This document shows positions 23,291 through 37,535 of a stretch of 64,000 nt of DNA, in pieces; positions within the stretch are counted from its first letter, which is position 1; every line of letters begins with the position of its first letter. This DNA comes from Gavia stellata. Taxonomy: Eukaryota; Chordata; Aves; Gaviiformes; Gaviidae. The stretch covers positions 19,898,879 through 19,962,878 of the forward strand of contig NC_082594.1 in the NCBI RefSeq assembly GCF_030936135.1, written 5' to 3'. The notes under the pieces are model-generated. The model searched no databases, had not been told where the DNA came from, and worked only from the letters and a program-made list of their open reading frames with translations. The position numbers and the translations under genes were made by a program.

Positions 23291-26200
23291 GCAAGCTCCT
23301 GCTGCCAACTGCCAGCATGGCTCCTAATCCATGCTGTTTGCCTCTGCTCCTTTCCCTATACCAGCCCACTCTTCTCCTGGGACCTGTTCTCCTCTAATCA
23401 CATCCTCTGTTCCCTTCCTGCTTCTCTATTCTGTTCCTGTAGCTCTTCCCCAACCCAAGGAGCTTCTCTCACTCACCCTCTAATCCTGCTCTGCTTTTCC
23501 CTGGCTTTAGCCCTGGGCCTGTCTCCAGCTTTCCTACCAGAGCTCTCACCACTATGTCCCACAGTAACCCTCCCTGCTGCAGTTCCTCTAAAGCTGCTCC
23601 TGAGCTCCCCCAATGGCTTCACGTTTCACTTGCTTCATGTGTCCCAGACTGCCCTTCCTATAGTGGGATTTTTTTTATCATGTTCTGCCTAGCAGTCCTA
23701 CACGGGCAGCAGCACTTGTCTGGTGCTCTTCTTTTTCCTTCATTTCCACTACTTTCCTATACCTTTTCTGATGATGGTTCAGGTTTCTCACTGACCCTCC
23801 ACTGTCTGGCTCTCACTTCATTCCCAATCTCGCCAAATCTCCTTGGCTTATCCCTTTGCATGTCCCTCTGGCTCCATTCAGCAGAAAAATGAGATACAGG
23901 TATAACTTGTCCTCTTTTCTCTGCTGTTCTGCTCTACTATTCATCTGATGTCAATGCTAGGAGTAGACATGCATTTCTGCAAGCAGAGAATTACTGTTTT
24001 TCAAAGTAGATGTGTCAAGTTGTAAGTCTGTATTTATGTTAATGATCTGTGTAAGCCCATGCTTCCCCTTGGCCACTTCAGTTCACTGCATACAGGTGAA
24101 GTCAGCTCTACCTGTGGTGTCAGTCCAGTATGCACAACATCTTGTGTGAGCATATATCCCTCCTGGCTTTGTACTGACCATGGCCTGTTGGCCGTGTCAT
24201 TCTTTCTGCCCCATCCTCACTCCTTTTATTTACCCATTTTCTCTTTTTCTTGTGTTATCAAGTGCCTTGGAAGAAAGTCAAGGAAGGATTGCTTGTCTGT
24301 CCAGCGTGATCCCCATCCCTCAGTGGCCAAACTCACAGCTGGCTTCTATATTCCTGGGTACAGATTTAGGGTGTGTTGCCCCTGCTTCGTCTGGTTCTCT
24401 CTTTTCACTAATACGTCAATTTTTTCTTGAAGAGAGGATCTCATTGTCTACCAAGACACCTCTCCAGCCTTCTCTTCCCCTCCAGCCTTTAAGGGCCCTC
24501 TACTCATCCTACACTGCATGGCTGATGCTCTGCAATTTCACTTGCTTTGAATTAACCTGTCTCTGCATTGCTTTGCATGTATGTAAAAGCCATTGTATTC
24601 CTAGGGCATCTTTGGTCAGCTCCTTCTGGTTTTTAGATGCCAGACTGCATTGATTTCAAATACTTAAGAACCTTGGAAGATGCTTTGGGAGAGCTGGGTT
24701 TTTGGGTTCTTGAAAATCAACCACACAATTTTTCTTTTCACCAAGAGCTTTCAACTGTTTTTCTCCGTTGGCTACAAATTAATTTCGGTTTGTTTCTTTT
24801 TCTTATAGGCTCTTGAGCCTGAGCGCGATTCTCTAAAGGAGACCCGGCATAGTAGGCAGGGCAGGATATGCACCTTCTGCATACCTTGGTTAATGCAACA
24901 CAGTCATATTCCTGCTGCTCTAACATCTGTTCTCTCTCTTACGTAAGCAGCCCCCTTTGAATTAATCTTTGCAGGTCCTCCTATTGTTGGCTTCAGCTCA
25001 TTTGCTTGATTTACAAAGGCCATCTGACTTTGCAGATGATACAGATACTGGCAATCCCTCTCCCATTACTAGCATATGAAGGTATGACACTCAGCCCTGT
25101 TCTCATGAAAACTGGTGCCAAACCTCTCATAAAATGTTATGAGAACAAGACTGGGCCACAGACTTCATTCCATTTTCCATGATGATACTTGAAATAACAT
25201 TAAAATTAGCTCTAGTATTAGTGGGTGTCAGACTTTGCTTGACATCTTCCATCTTCTGCATTTGGTAAGGCATCTTTCTGATAGTGGTTCCATTCACTGA
25301 GCTGCTATATGCAAAATATAGATACTCAAGGCTTTTCATAGTGTGGAGCAGACGTTAAGAAAGAGAGAAATGGGGACAATTGCCCTTCAGTGTACAACCA
25401 GCCTTTCCATTTGTATTTGCAAAGCACCCCTGTGGCAAGAACAATAGCTGCATTGATGGTTAACATAAAAGAAGTATTTATGGCCTTTTACCTTTATTTG
25501 GTGTGAAGTATTTTGTCCTTTTCTAAAATGTCAATGACAGCCTAAAGTTGTTCCCTTTTTCAGCCCCACCTTGCGCTTCAGAGACTTCTGCATTTTGGGA
25601 AAACACTGATATCAAGCACTCTACACTTCTTTCAGAAATTGCAAATGAAGCTAAATCTGTGCAAGTCACTTCACTGCAGGCTTATCAGATGTTTTCACTG
25701 GTATCATTGCATTGATGTAATTATCGTGGTGTCAATATGCTCTAATAAAGAGAAGGACAGAGATAAAAAGCCCAAAAGTTTTACAAGATTATTTATGCAA
25801 ATGTTTTTATCTCAAACTGAGAAACAAACAAAAAATCAGTTGTAACCATTTTGATGCACTTGCAGGCAGGGAAGAGTTGTTGCCTGCTGAATGGGGACAT
25901 GGTTCTTCCCTTTCACATGGGTGGTGTGTGCCACCTTCCACAGTGTGCAGGCACAGTACCTGGAACATGGACTGGGGCATAGGGTGCTGCTTCTCTGCAC
26001 AGTGCTTTGTGAGATACTCATCATGATGCAGGCATGAAAGGCAATACTGGTTATGCGCTGGGAGGTAGCTGACGTCTTTTTTCCCCACATAAGGAAAGTT
26101 GAAGACTTTTCTCTCTTCCTCTCTCTTCATCCTGTAGTTTTCCTTCCTCTCCATTTCAGATTACAAGACTGTGGTGAAAGACAAGGCATTTCTCCGGATT

Positions 26201-29200
26201 GCCCTGATGGGAGTCAGGATCATTGGGTGGGTGTGTAGCTTCATCCCATGTCTCTGGAGCTGTGGGAGCTCCCCTCATGCTGAACAGCGGCAGCAACAGC
26301 AGTTTTTGCCAAAAACTTCCCTTTCCACCACAGCATCCTCCTGGCGTTCCTTAGTAATGTCTATGCCACATGATTTTTATAAATACAGGACACCTACTAA
26401 CATTCCAACCTTTAGTTAACATTAGTACAGCGATCTGAAAAGGCCAAATCCTACATACGTTGCCTTAGATATACGTATTAACAAAAAGCCCTGTTCTTCC
26501 GATGCATGCTAACAAGACCATCTGCAAATGTCACCACAGTATGTTCAAGAGTTGAAAATTTTCCAGTTAAATCATGCTGATAATTATCCTCTCTGACTCT
26601 GGGCAGGGGTGGTTGAATACCCCTAATTTGGAAAGTATTATTAGACTCTTCTGAAAGAAGGCCAACTTCCAAGGAGCAAGAGGGGCCTCGCTGGGGGTAT
26701 CTTGTAGAGGCAACATTTCAGGGGTTAGGTCAGGGGGTTCTATGTAGGTCACAGAAAATTAAATTAGCCTGATCTCACATTCCTTACACACACACATACT
26801 CCAATAGCAAAAGCCAAGCAGCCATATGCAGTCTACGTCTGGAAGAGCTGAGTGAATGCTGCTGGATATAGATAACAGCAGAGTTTGGGCAAAGGAGTTT
26901 AACCACTGGTATCTGCTCCTATTTGACAGCCAGTAAGAGACATGAATTTGGGAAAGAATATATACATACAGAGCTATATAAATACACAAACTGTCAATTT
27001 TCCTTACTGGCTTAGTCAGGCAGAGTAAATATGGATAACCCATATTCAGCTACTTCAGTTTCACAGCATCCAGGCATACCACAAAAAACTGGTCTTCCTC
27101 TAAAGATCTGCCTTTTTTTTCCTACTATAACATTATTTGCTATTAAATGTTTACAATGTTTTATGCAGCTGTGGAAAGAACAATGAACCACATTCTGCAG
27201 GACAGAGGCTCTATAAATTAAACTTTAAATGTGAGCTGATAAGGGCCTGCAGAATTTAGCCTTAGCGACACGATGTGTGCAGGAACTTATGAAATGCAAA
27301 GAAAGAGCCACAATGAATTAGCAGCAAAGTTCCTGAATTACTTAGCTCCTTCAAATGCTTTGCTCTCTTCTTCCATGGCTTTGTATAGAAACTGCATAAT
27401 TACACACTGTCACTTCTTTTCAGTATTTTAGACTGTTATATGTGTTTCAGCCATGAAAGACCATGCTTTCTGTTGGCAAAAAGGATAATTATGATTAGAG
27501 TATATTTATGGGCCTTTGACTTTGCCCCATCAGTTGGTAACTGCAGCTGCATATTCACTTCCAGATGTATAATTAGTCGTAAGAAAATAGCTTCAAATAT
27601 AATCTATTACATTGACATTTTAACTTTAAAAATGATAGTATCTAAGAAATGTCGTTATTTAGCTTCCTATTGAACGTGTCACAACTAATGTCAGTCTTCA
27701 GAGCTCCAGGTGGGCATTTTCCCTGGTGACCTGGAGCTATGAGGGTCTGACGTGGATGTTTTCATACGTGCACAAAAATCATTGAAAGGAACCATTTGGA
27801 TAAGCAGGTATTCACCTACTTACATGTTTGCAGAATCAAGCCTTAAATCAGTAAATGGCATTAGTCTCAAGCCCATGTGACAGAAATGCACAAAGCCACC
27901 GCTGTCCTCATATGCCAAATATTCCTTAACACCTTTGGCCAGAGTGAAAAAATGGCTCCCTACTGGTGCAGAATGGAAACCTCAGCAGTAATTCACATTT
28001 TTCCTCATGACTTAAAGGAAACATTCCCCATTAATTTGTTGCCTGTTCCCAGACTTCCAGGGTATAAAAGGAGCAGGCTCTCCTGGAGCTTCCCAGCTCT
28101 CCCGGGACAGCTGTTCCAGGCCTCCTATGTTGTCTCTGTCTTAAGGAGTGCTGGGCTTCCAAAACATGGCAAGGGCTTTTGCCTTACTAGCTATTACAAA
28201 ATAAATAAATTTCATATTGCATTCCTCCCTTACCTGCCTTGCACCTTACCAATGAAATGAGAGGGTAGGTAAGAACCTTTCAAGGAAGTGTTGGGTTTAA
28301 CGGTGAGGAGGTCTATGTGACTGAGTCTCCAGGGGGTCTCATGGCTCGTAGCTTCCCCCATCATCTTTCTCTCCTCCCACACATCTTGCTGCTTCTTGCT
28401 TGGGACGTGTCACTGCTCTTTACACCTTTTAGGCCAAGAGCAAGAGTTTTTGCCTGTTCTCACAGGCATTTTGATTATCTAAGCAGCTCAACAAGCAGTG
28501 GCAAAATAATAATGGGTTTCCATGAGTTATTTCAAATGGATCGTGACTTTGAATTAATAATTTGCAACAACCGAGTGCAAGACTTTGTGATGTCAGCTGC
28601 TGGATTTGAACAGGAGCCATTCCCAGCACGTGCTCACAGAGCATCTCAAAAGTGAAATGCTTTAAGAAAACACTCCTTACGCAAGCTGGGTAAACTGGAC
28701 TCTGCAGCACAGGTATGGGCTGAACAGAAAGCTAGCAGCTTTTTCCAGCTCAAGCACTGTTGTCCCCAGCCCCAACACTTGCCTAGCTTTAGCAAGACTT
28801 AAGGTAGGCAGATGGAGTGACTAACAAAGGTCTTGACAGATCTCCCCTCTTCCTCTCAGGAGAGAATGACTAAGTTGGGCTGCCAGGCCCTGCAGGAAGA
28901 GAAAGGAGGAAGGGATCTTCCTGGCTGTCATCCCTCTGCAATGATCGTCAGTCCCCAACAATCAAAGCCACTGAGATAATCTATCCTCCAGTGCCAGGAT
29001 CCCCAGGTGGATGGGCCAGGGTAGTCGAGCCATTCTTGTCAGAATAGTCCCAGTTAAAATCATAGGCTGTCTTTAACTTGGTCGGGTACAACTCATACTT
29101 CATGGCCTGTATGAGATCCTACCTGAAGAGGTAATATATCACTCGTGCCATAGGAGGTCATTACAGAAATCCCATGGGGTATCATCCATCCCCTGAGGCA

Positions 29201-32200
29201 TGTGGGCCACTGTCAGAGAGAGGGTGCTAAGATCAGCCAGTGACTATTAGCGTCTTTCTGGCCTTTCTGCTGAGCCCATTAGTATTATCTAAGAGTTTTC
29301 ATTCAGCCAACACTATCGATTTTCAGTGGCCAGGGAGTGCCTCTCATCTAACACCTTCTCAGTAGAAAGGGATTGTCTCTGCCTAGCCAGTGTCTCCCAT
29401 CAGACACTGCAGTCAGGATTACACGTGGGGACAGCCCACCCCATCAAAAACCACCCCAGGCCACAGCTGCTCCTAACTAACCACAGGCCAACATGCTCCC
29501 CCTGTCCCAGTGCCCAGCTAGCCCTTTCTTCTTCTCTCTTCTCCACCAGCATGTCCAAGCAGATGCCGGCTGAGTGGGCAGAGGTTGGGCAATGCAGGAT
29601 GGTCACACCCTCTGCTTTTCCTGATTTGGCACGATGCTATTTTCTGGAGCAGCAGGAAGGCCTGTGGAGCGCCCATGGCTCCTGAGGGACGCAATCTCCA
29701 ATTTTTTCTGCTGCTTTGTGTGCATGTCTGTGTGGTAATCTGCCGTGTGGGGATTACAGAGCTGACTCAGGTTGTGGGAAGCCTTGTTGTCTCATGACAC
29801 TTAAAGGTCCCCATTGAGTCTGTGCTAGACATGTTTAGGTTACATGAGAACCTCTTCGTCATCCAGCAAACCAGTTTGCCTCCCAAGGAAGGACTCTCCC
29901 CATTTATCCCAACCTCAAGCCCAGCAATGAATGGGCTCCTGCTTACTTTGTCCTGCCAGTCATTCCCTTTGTAGTATGCACTGGCTAACACCTCTGCAAT
30001 TCTGGCACTCAGCAGTTTGCATGGTTGGAGATAACAGGGCCCGGCTGTGATCTCCTATGGTTGCAAACCTCGAGCCTCCTGGGTGTCCTCCCAGCATGGG
30101 GTCCTCCTGCCTTGCTGCGTAGAGCAAAGAAGTGAGGTGGCCCTTTGGAAACTGCCTCCTGCTCTTCTTTCCCTCAACCTGTGCAGCAAAACTGTTTTCC
30201 TTCCGCCACGTTCAGGATCTCCCGTGGCTGCGGCAAAGGAAAGATTTGTCTCTTAGCCATGACACCAGATTTGGTTTGGTTGTAGATTTTTCTCCACCCA
30301 GTGAAAAAAGAGCCAGGAGATTTGTTTTGGACTATTGAGTTCAGCTTCTCCAGACAAGATTTTCGGCCACTCACTTCGGCCAGGACTGGAGAGATGGGCA
30401 AGAGGGGAGACCATCAATTGAATGGGGCCACAGGAGTGTCCCTGACATAAGACATGAGACAAAATCCATATGAAAACCAAGTGAAAGGCAGACACAAAGA
30501 TGTGTTAGGCTGTGCTCTGGCCATCTATGTAGTCCTCTACCAGGAGGAGAGAAAGACTAGAAAAAAAGGAAGGGTGGGTATGAAATGGGATTGGCAACCG
30601 TCGCCAGCTTAACCAAAATGGACACTTAATAATGTGTAGAAGAAATGACTCAGATTTTGATGCTGTCTTTTAATTTAGGATCGATGCATGTGTAGATTGC
30701 ATCGCACATTTTCAGGAGGAGTGCTCATAGAATACAGATGTTATTTGAGCAGGATAATTATTCATATTTGGCATCAAGCCAAAAGTCACATTACAGAAAC
30801 GTCTTAAATGCAAATTTAACAGAACAATTCAAATGCAGAAATGAGAACCTGAGGGTTGATCAGTGTGTAAAGAGTGACTCACATCGAACTCGGTCTCCTT
30901 CATTTTTGTGTGAGTTGCCTTAAATTTAACAAAGCAAATCCCGTAACAGCAGTTGTTTTCAACTAGAGCAGGCAAAGGCTTCAGCTCTTGAGAAACCAGC
31001 GGTCTCCTGCACAGAAAGAACATGTAAATAATCCCCACCAGGAATTTTGGAGTCCACTCTTACCCACCTCCCTGTTCTGGTGTTTCCCCAGTCTCCCTGC
31101 AGAAGACAGAGCTGCAGAAAGCAAGCTCTTTGATGGGCTGTTTCCCTGTGCCACAGGGCTAATGCATTGCCCTGAGGTGCTCAGGATATGAAAGGGGAGC
31201 CAGGGTGCCTAGGAAGCCTTTTAACTCTTCACAAGCATAAAGATTTCTGTTTAACTTCCAGAATCCCCCTTCCCTCAGGGGAAAATGCTGCTTATTTCTC
31301 TTTTACCACTGGATGTGAACGCAGGCCTGTTATTACTGGCACTCCCTTCCATGGATGCATTTTTCTTGGTTCAAGAGACTCTAGCAAATTCTGAATTTTT
31401 AAAAGGGAAACCTGAGACTTTTTTGTTAAAGCCTCCTGTATTTTATGTGAGCAGAAGAGTTCTCTCTTCCAGTACGTTTTCTATCACCAGGGCCTTGAGC
31501 ATCAGGGACTCCTCCTTTACCTGGTCCTTCATAGCAACTCTGCCCTTTCTTCAGCCATAAAATAACTGTACCAATTAGAAAATAAAAGTCACTGACTATC
31601 TGTAAAACAAAATTATATAGCAAATTAACAAAAGCAGAGAACAAGGCAGAGGTAAATAACTGTTCTTTCCCTGCCTTTATGAGAGATGAGTCCCATGCAT
31701 AAAATCCGCATCCCAAATGCAAGAACGAAGGAGAGCTGTGAGGCATAGAGGTCCAGAGGGTTTCAGTTTGTCCAGATGCTTCTGTGATGTTTCCCAGCAT
31801 GGCCCTTACCCTCCCAGGACCAGCCTTACCCAGCTGCCCGACACCTGGGCTGCTGCGACCACTTTAGGGTCTCACCTCCGGGAGAGAGACCCTGCCTTCT
31901 TCTGGGATGAAGAGCCATGGCTTACACAGGCAAGTGCTGGGTTAGTGACAGGACTGAAATTGGTGTCTCCAGTGCCTGTGTGACCTCTGGACAGTGCCAC
32001 AAGCTGAGCAAGGTTAGAAAGTATTTTCTCATCTTGCTGGTTTGCTACCTGGAGTCTTGCTTTGTCAAACAGTGTCCAAGACCTACCCTTCCACTTCTGC
32101 TATTCCCTCAAGGAGCCTATTCTGTTTTCCTTTTCTTCTAATTTTTATAAATATTTGTCCTGAAAACAGCCTTTCTGAAGTGGATACAATCCAAATAAAG

Positions 32201-35200
32201 CCCAAACTCTGAACCATCAGAATTTCCCCCATCTCTAAGGGCTCTCAGGCCCTCTCTGTGCTAAGCACTGTGCCTCTGAGTCCATCCCATCAGCACATAG
32301 TAAAGCTCATGGAGGAGAGAGCATCAGACCAGCTTGCATTTTGCATGCCTCTGTGGCTTTGTCGTGACACATACCGCCTCCCACCCGTCGACACGTAGCG
32401 AATGTGTAGAAGGTCTTCCAAATCCTTTTGGGAAATGACACATCCGCTTGGCTTCCCCGCTCAGTTTCCTAGCCTAACCCCGGAGAACAAGTGTTCCCCA
32501 GGGCTTTTGCTTGGGGGATCCACTGGCATGAGGCAGGATTCTTAAGAAGGAAAACTTTACATGAGCTACTTAAGTCTCACCTTGATTTGACCTCTTCCCC
32601 CTTTGCAAAGTCAAGGCAATTCTTTCACCTTGGCATGGGCTGGTGGTGCAGCTGAGCATGTACCTACATGCTTTCAGACTACTCCAGAGCGCTCACAGTT
32701 CTCTTTGACAGCTCTTGTCCTGCAGATTGCAATCTCCCAGGGTTAAAAATACTAGTACAGAAGACCCTGATCCCTGCGGGCCTGGTAGAAAGTGTGCAGA
32801 AATTGAAAGAATAATAGTACATGTCAGATGTACACAGGCTGAGGAGGTAGCAAAGGAACTTAATGAAAAAACAAATCCTAACAAGCATGGGATACTAATT
32901 TTAAGAATTCACATATTACTTATTGCTTAAGGGCAAAATTCATGCTGCCTAACATACTTTCCCAAGTTTGCAATGCATGGCTTTTGCAACACAGTAAGTA
33001 GGTACTTTTTAACACTTTCCATGTTCACAAAGATGTCTCTATAACCCATGTCACATCAGCATGATTTCAGGAATGTCTTTTAGTGTTGTAAACGAGATGT
33101 CTGACAAGATCCATTGATGGTCTTCCTCCCTGAAGGGTCCAGGCTGCCATTACCACTGCGCTGAGCAGGGAGGAGGAGAAGATGTCCATTAACCCCTTCA
33201 TTAAGTGCTGAGATGGCAGTGACAAGTCAGAGTGCATCCAGAAGAGCCAGATGAGCAACTTTTGCAGAGAGCTGAAATGCCATTTGAAACCCACAGGGCC
33301 GTGGACAGTACCAGCAGCAAAGACACTGAGCTTTGGTGCAACTTTCCATTTCCGGAGCTTGGAGAAGCCCGTGGTGATTAACCAGCCGAATCTGCCATGG
33401 GGGAAGAAGAAATTTCCATTTTAGAGGTGAGGAACGCCAGAGCATGGAGAAGGTGACCTGAGTGCCCTAACGTCAAGCAGCTGCCAGCACAGGACCAGGA
33501 GACAGGCCTGTGACCCGAAAACCTATGTCCTAAGGTCATCTTCTCCACAAGACCATTCAGGCTTTGTCACTGTTTCTTTTTCTTTGTTCCCTAGCTACAA
33601 GAAAAATGTGATTACGAATTCTGTTGACATCTGTTCTACCCTTAGCTGTGTGGTTGCAGGAGACAGCAGCAGGGTTTATCTCACCTGACTGCCAGGTAGA
33701 ACACAACACCTCCTGAAAACCAGGCACGGGGAAGCGATGTAGCAGGGTGCAGAGGGGACCAGCCAGGGGGAGAGGTAAGCACAAAGCATCTGCCAGCCCC
33801 CAGGAGCAGCTTTCCTCACGGCAGCATACTCACACGCAGAGATGGCGATAGATGGTGATGGTCTACTAAGCTGTTGTTTATAGCAGCTTCTCCATTGTCT
33901 CCCCTAGCTCCCACCAGGACACCAATGGATAGATGATGTCATCAGCCATCCCCAAAGAGTTTGGTAGAAGAACACAAGGTCACTGAGCTGCTCCGCCCAA
34001 AGTCATGGCTGCAGGAGTAGCCAAGGTCTTGTTTTCTCATATGAGGACTAAAGCATCCTGACTAAAGGGTCCTGAGGAAGGGGTGTTCCTCAGCCTAACA
34101 AGCTGCTTCTGCAGGTGAATGGTATTTGGGGTTGGTCACCTGCACACAGGGGTATCTCAGTGTGTGTTAACACCTCTGCTCAGCAATCTGTACCCAGATC
34201 TCGGCCATCCTCTGTGGATCACAGCCAAGACAACAACCCATACGAGGAAAGTCTGGGAAAGAATTAGTGGATGTTTACAGAAGAACAGTAAAAATGTAGA
34301 AATGTTATCCAGAACTGGACTTCCAACATCCCCGGCTCATCACAATCCAAGTTCTCTTGAGGTACTCACCACCAACCTCCCTCAGCATTAGCAGGAGCTA
34401 AACATGTGGGAGAGGAAAGAAACTAATATCTTTAAAATCAAATTACCATGCAAACCAGAAGGCAAAGAATATATTGCATGAGATAAATCTTCATGTATAG
34501 AACTGCCAATGTGCAAAAAAGAAACCAATTAATTTTCTAACAAACATAAGTGCATATTTCAAATAACGTTGAGTTTCCTTCCATTTTCAGTTCTTTTCTC
34601 CTCCCTTCTCTCTTTCTTCCCCATTTTTCCCTCCAAATTTCATTTTGGTAAATATTTCTCCCTGTTGCTCAGATAACCATATCTGATTGTGGAGGTTTGA
34701 AGCATAACCGATGATGAAAGACTACCTGAGGGATACTGGAGCGTGTACGCCACAGGGGTGTGGACATAAACCCCTGAAATATGCCGGCAGTATGACCAGA
34801 GTTGTTCTACCTGTAGGTTAAGTCAAGATAAGAACTTGTCTGCTGGCTGCACAGGGGATTAGACCAAACCAAATCCCTCAGGATTGTTAAAAAACCACCA
34901 GGACTGTTGGCTTGAGATGGGGCAGAGCCTGTGGGCTGGGGGGCCAGGAGGGGGCTGAGCCCCCCACCACCTCCTCCAACACAAAAATTGATTTCAACCC
35001 CCTATTCCGACGGTGGGGCCCCATGCAGGAGGGCGGGGGGAGAGGGTCAGCCCTACCAGCCAGGACCAAGGCTTTTGCTCCAGGGGGGCTTTTCAGCTTG
35101 GGGCTGGCACCATTGCAGCAGGTCCTCCTGCCCCTAACTCATGGGCACCTCTGCCTTTTCTTGGCAGGCTTCAAAGTCACTCGAAGCGCATGGTCCCTGC

Positions 35201-37110
35201 TGGGTGCTGGGGTGGTGGGCAGTGGGGGCAGTGGCCGCCCCCCAGCACCAGCCAGCCCTTCGGGGGGGTTGACACAAAGGCAGTCGAACACGTCTGTTCA
35301 GGGTGCAGGCAATGAGGCACAGGAAGAGCAGATGACTAATGGCCCCAGGCTGGCCTAGTTAGTGCCAGGGCGGCTTTGCTACGTGCTGCCCCGGTGGGTC
35401 CCCACAGCACCGGTGAACAGGAGAGAAGGACCACTTCTTGCTGGTGCGGAAGGCAGGGTGAGAAAAGCTTCCCCTCCCTCAGAGATGCTGACTAGGAGTC
35501 TCCCCTCCCCTTCACATGTGGGGAGGGCTTAGGTTTTGCGTAGGAAAGAAATAACCGGAAAATACCGCTGCAGCATGAGAACTGGCACTTCTTGCACAGC
35601 ACCTTCATACCGAACCATCTAAAAATTATTTATGAATGCCAATCAAAGCCCAAGGCACAGCTGGCAATGCTGTTCATGGATTTGCAGGTTTTTACAAGTG
35701 TTGGCTGGTGATTGATGCCCTCTTTGGAAAGCCAGGGCTGCTTGGGTCACCTGGAGTATGTGAAAATCTCTGCAAACAGCACAAGCAATCAAAAGATGTC
35801 AAATGGAAACCAGCTCCCACAGTACATATATAATCCTGCAGATCGTGGATAAAAGAAACAAAAAGTCATCTTAAAGTAGCCAAGTGCTCTAATAAAAAGA
35901 ACTAATTAAAACCCCCAACCTAATAACAACTAATAAAAAGTGTTCTTGACAATAAAAACTTGCATGATTTCTATTGCCAGGCTCCTGATTATTTGATGCC
36001 CCTGAGCTGACAGTACTGGAGCGGTGCCAGGGTGTGTGCACTCGCTTTCTGATCACACGGCTCCTCCAGCACAGCCCAGCCAGGGTCTGTCCTGCTCCAT
36101 GCACAGCTGGAGCATGGACAGGCACCAGTGGAGAGCATCCTTCAGTGGATAGCTTGTGGGTTTGAGAGGCGCAGGCATTAAAAGGAACTCCCATTGGAAT
36201 GCTATGGCCATAGACATACTGGTTTTAACGCTTAAAAGCTATGTGATGCGTAATTCCTCTGTTCACCTCTACCTTCAGCTCTGTACCTCTGGCATTAATG
36301 CAGCTGCCAGTAAAGTGACATAGTGTGTTTAAGCTTCGCTTGTTATTAATCAGGACAGGAATGGTAGCTTTCTGTGGGTTTGTAAGTGCCCACGTTGCAG
36401 AGCTGTACTATCTCAGCTCTCCATCAGGTATTACAATGTCATGAGATGATTGCTGTTTTTCTTCAGACTTTTTGACCCATTTTTAATGCTGAAATTCTTC
36501 ATGGCGAGGCCGTTGCATTGGCCGTGCAGCGGGGTGGCAGCAAGCCTCTCCTGACAGCGCTGACATGGAGGAGTGTGGGGCTCATGTGCCAGAAAAATGG
36601 GAAGACAGCGTTGCTCCAAATGGGGCCGTGTTTGTGCAATGGCTGTAGCTATGTGCAGGGAGGGAAGACTTTTTTCCTGCAAAGTATGGGGCCGAGGCCT
36701 TGGCCATAGCTTGCAGCCGGCAGGGAACAAGCAGCTCCTGGCTGAGGGAGGGAGTGGGAGAGGAGGGTGACGCAGAGCACAGCCCAGGCTTCCCTCCATG
36801 CTGGCCACAAGTGCCAGGCAGCACATTTCAGGGAGGAGGAGGACAAAGCCACTTATTATCCACGCCCTCCCCTCCACCCATTTGCTCTCTGCTCATCTAG
36901 ACAGGGCTGAAAATAACAGCATGCAAGAGCAAGGGCAATAGGTGCGGGCAGCCCCGGTGGGAGGTCCACACGCGCCAGAGTTCGGCTGGGATCACCACTG
37001 AGTCCGGCGGGGGTGTCCCTGGCATGGCAGCAAATCGGTCTGAGAAGGACTGGGAAAAGTCAAGTGTTGTCTTCATTCCTTTAACACAGAAGGGAGCATC
37101 GATTTGGTGT
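23291..37110. other. Long intergenic stretch between connexin gene and CRYL1
   Basis: No recognisable gene. About 23330-24500 is pyrimidine-rich on the + strand, giving several long but unconvincing open frames. About 34900-35410 is GC-rich. The rest is mixed composition without recognised repeats. Short open frames on both strands lack family signatures and splice context. Confidence 0.5.
34900..35410. other. GC-rich block of unknown nature
   Basis: A roughly 500-bp block with long G and C runs and scattered CG dinucleotides, clearly richer in GC than its flanks. A 148-codon + frame crosses it but is low-complexity Gly/Pro/Ala. It could be an eroded CpG island, a promoter of an unannotated non-coding RNA, or part of an unrecognised repeat. 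The sequence just to its left (about 34680-34890) is also unrecognised. Confidence 0.4.
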
Positions 37111-37535
37111 GTTTTAATATACACTAAGAGCTTTGAATGAATTAACTGCAGTGCTGGGTTCTGGTCTGGACACAGTGCTTGCAGACCTGGACAAAGTGAG
37201 GAGCATTCAGAGACCACAAGAGTCAGGAGAAATATAGACTGAAGGATTCAAAAGGAAACACTGGGGAACGTGGCTCATCTAGTCCAAGAAAAGAGTATTA
37301 GGAACAAAGATGGAAACAAAACAATCCTCTAACACATAAAACCTTCTTAAGGAGATGATAATTTTATACTATCTGTGGAGACAAAGACATGAAGAAATCA
37401 GTTTTCCTTTGCAACAAAGAGTGTTTTGACTGGCTACTAGGGAACATTTCCAAGATGTACAAGGTGTGGAGCATGGGGAGAGGCTGGAGAATCCCTCTCC
37501 AGAGAGATTTTTCAGGAGTCCCTAGACAAAACTCC
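37111..37535 (+). mobile_element. Probable very old CR1-like LINE fragment
   Basis: The + strand has the order of cues expected from the 3' part of a CR1/L3-type element: a GGTCTGGACACAGTGCTTGC segment, an AGGAGCATTCAGAGACCACA segment, a purine-rich middle, then GGAGAATCCCTCTCCAGAGA and AGTCCCTAGACAAAACTCC just before the usual 3' end. Divergence is high and no reading frame survives. Confidence 0.4.

Noticed and set aside
23554-24653. Several + strand open frames of 110-160 codons
   Set aside because: They lie in a pyrimidine-rich tract that is poor in stop codons on this strand and give Ser/Leu/Phe/Cys-rich peptides without family resemblance.
26780-26800. Short CA run as a microsatellite
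   Set aside because: Only about five CA units, too short to call.
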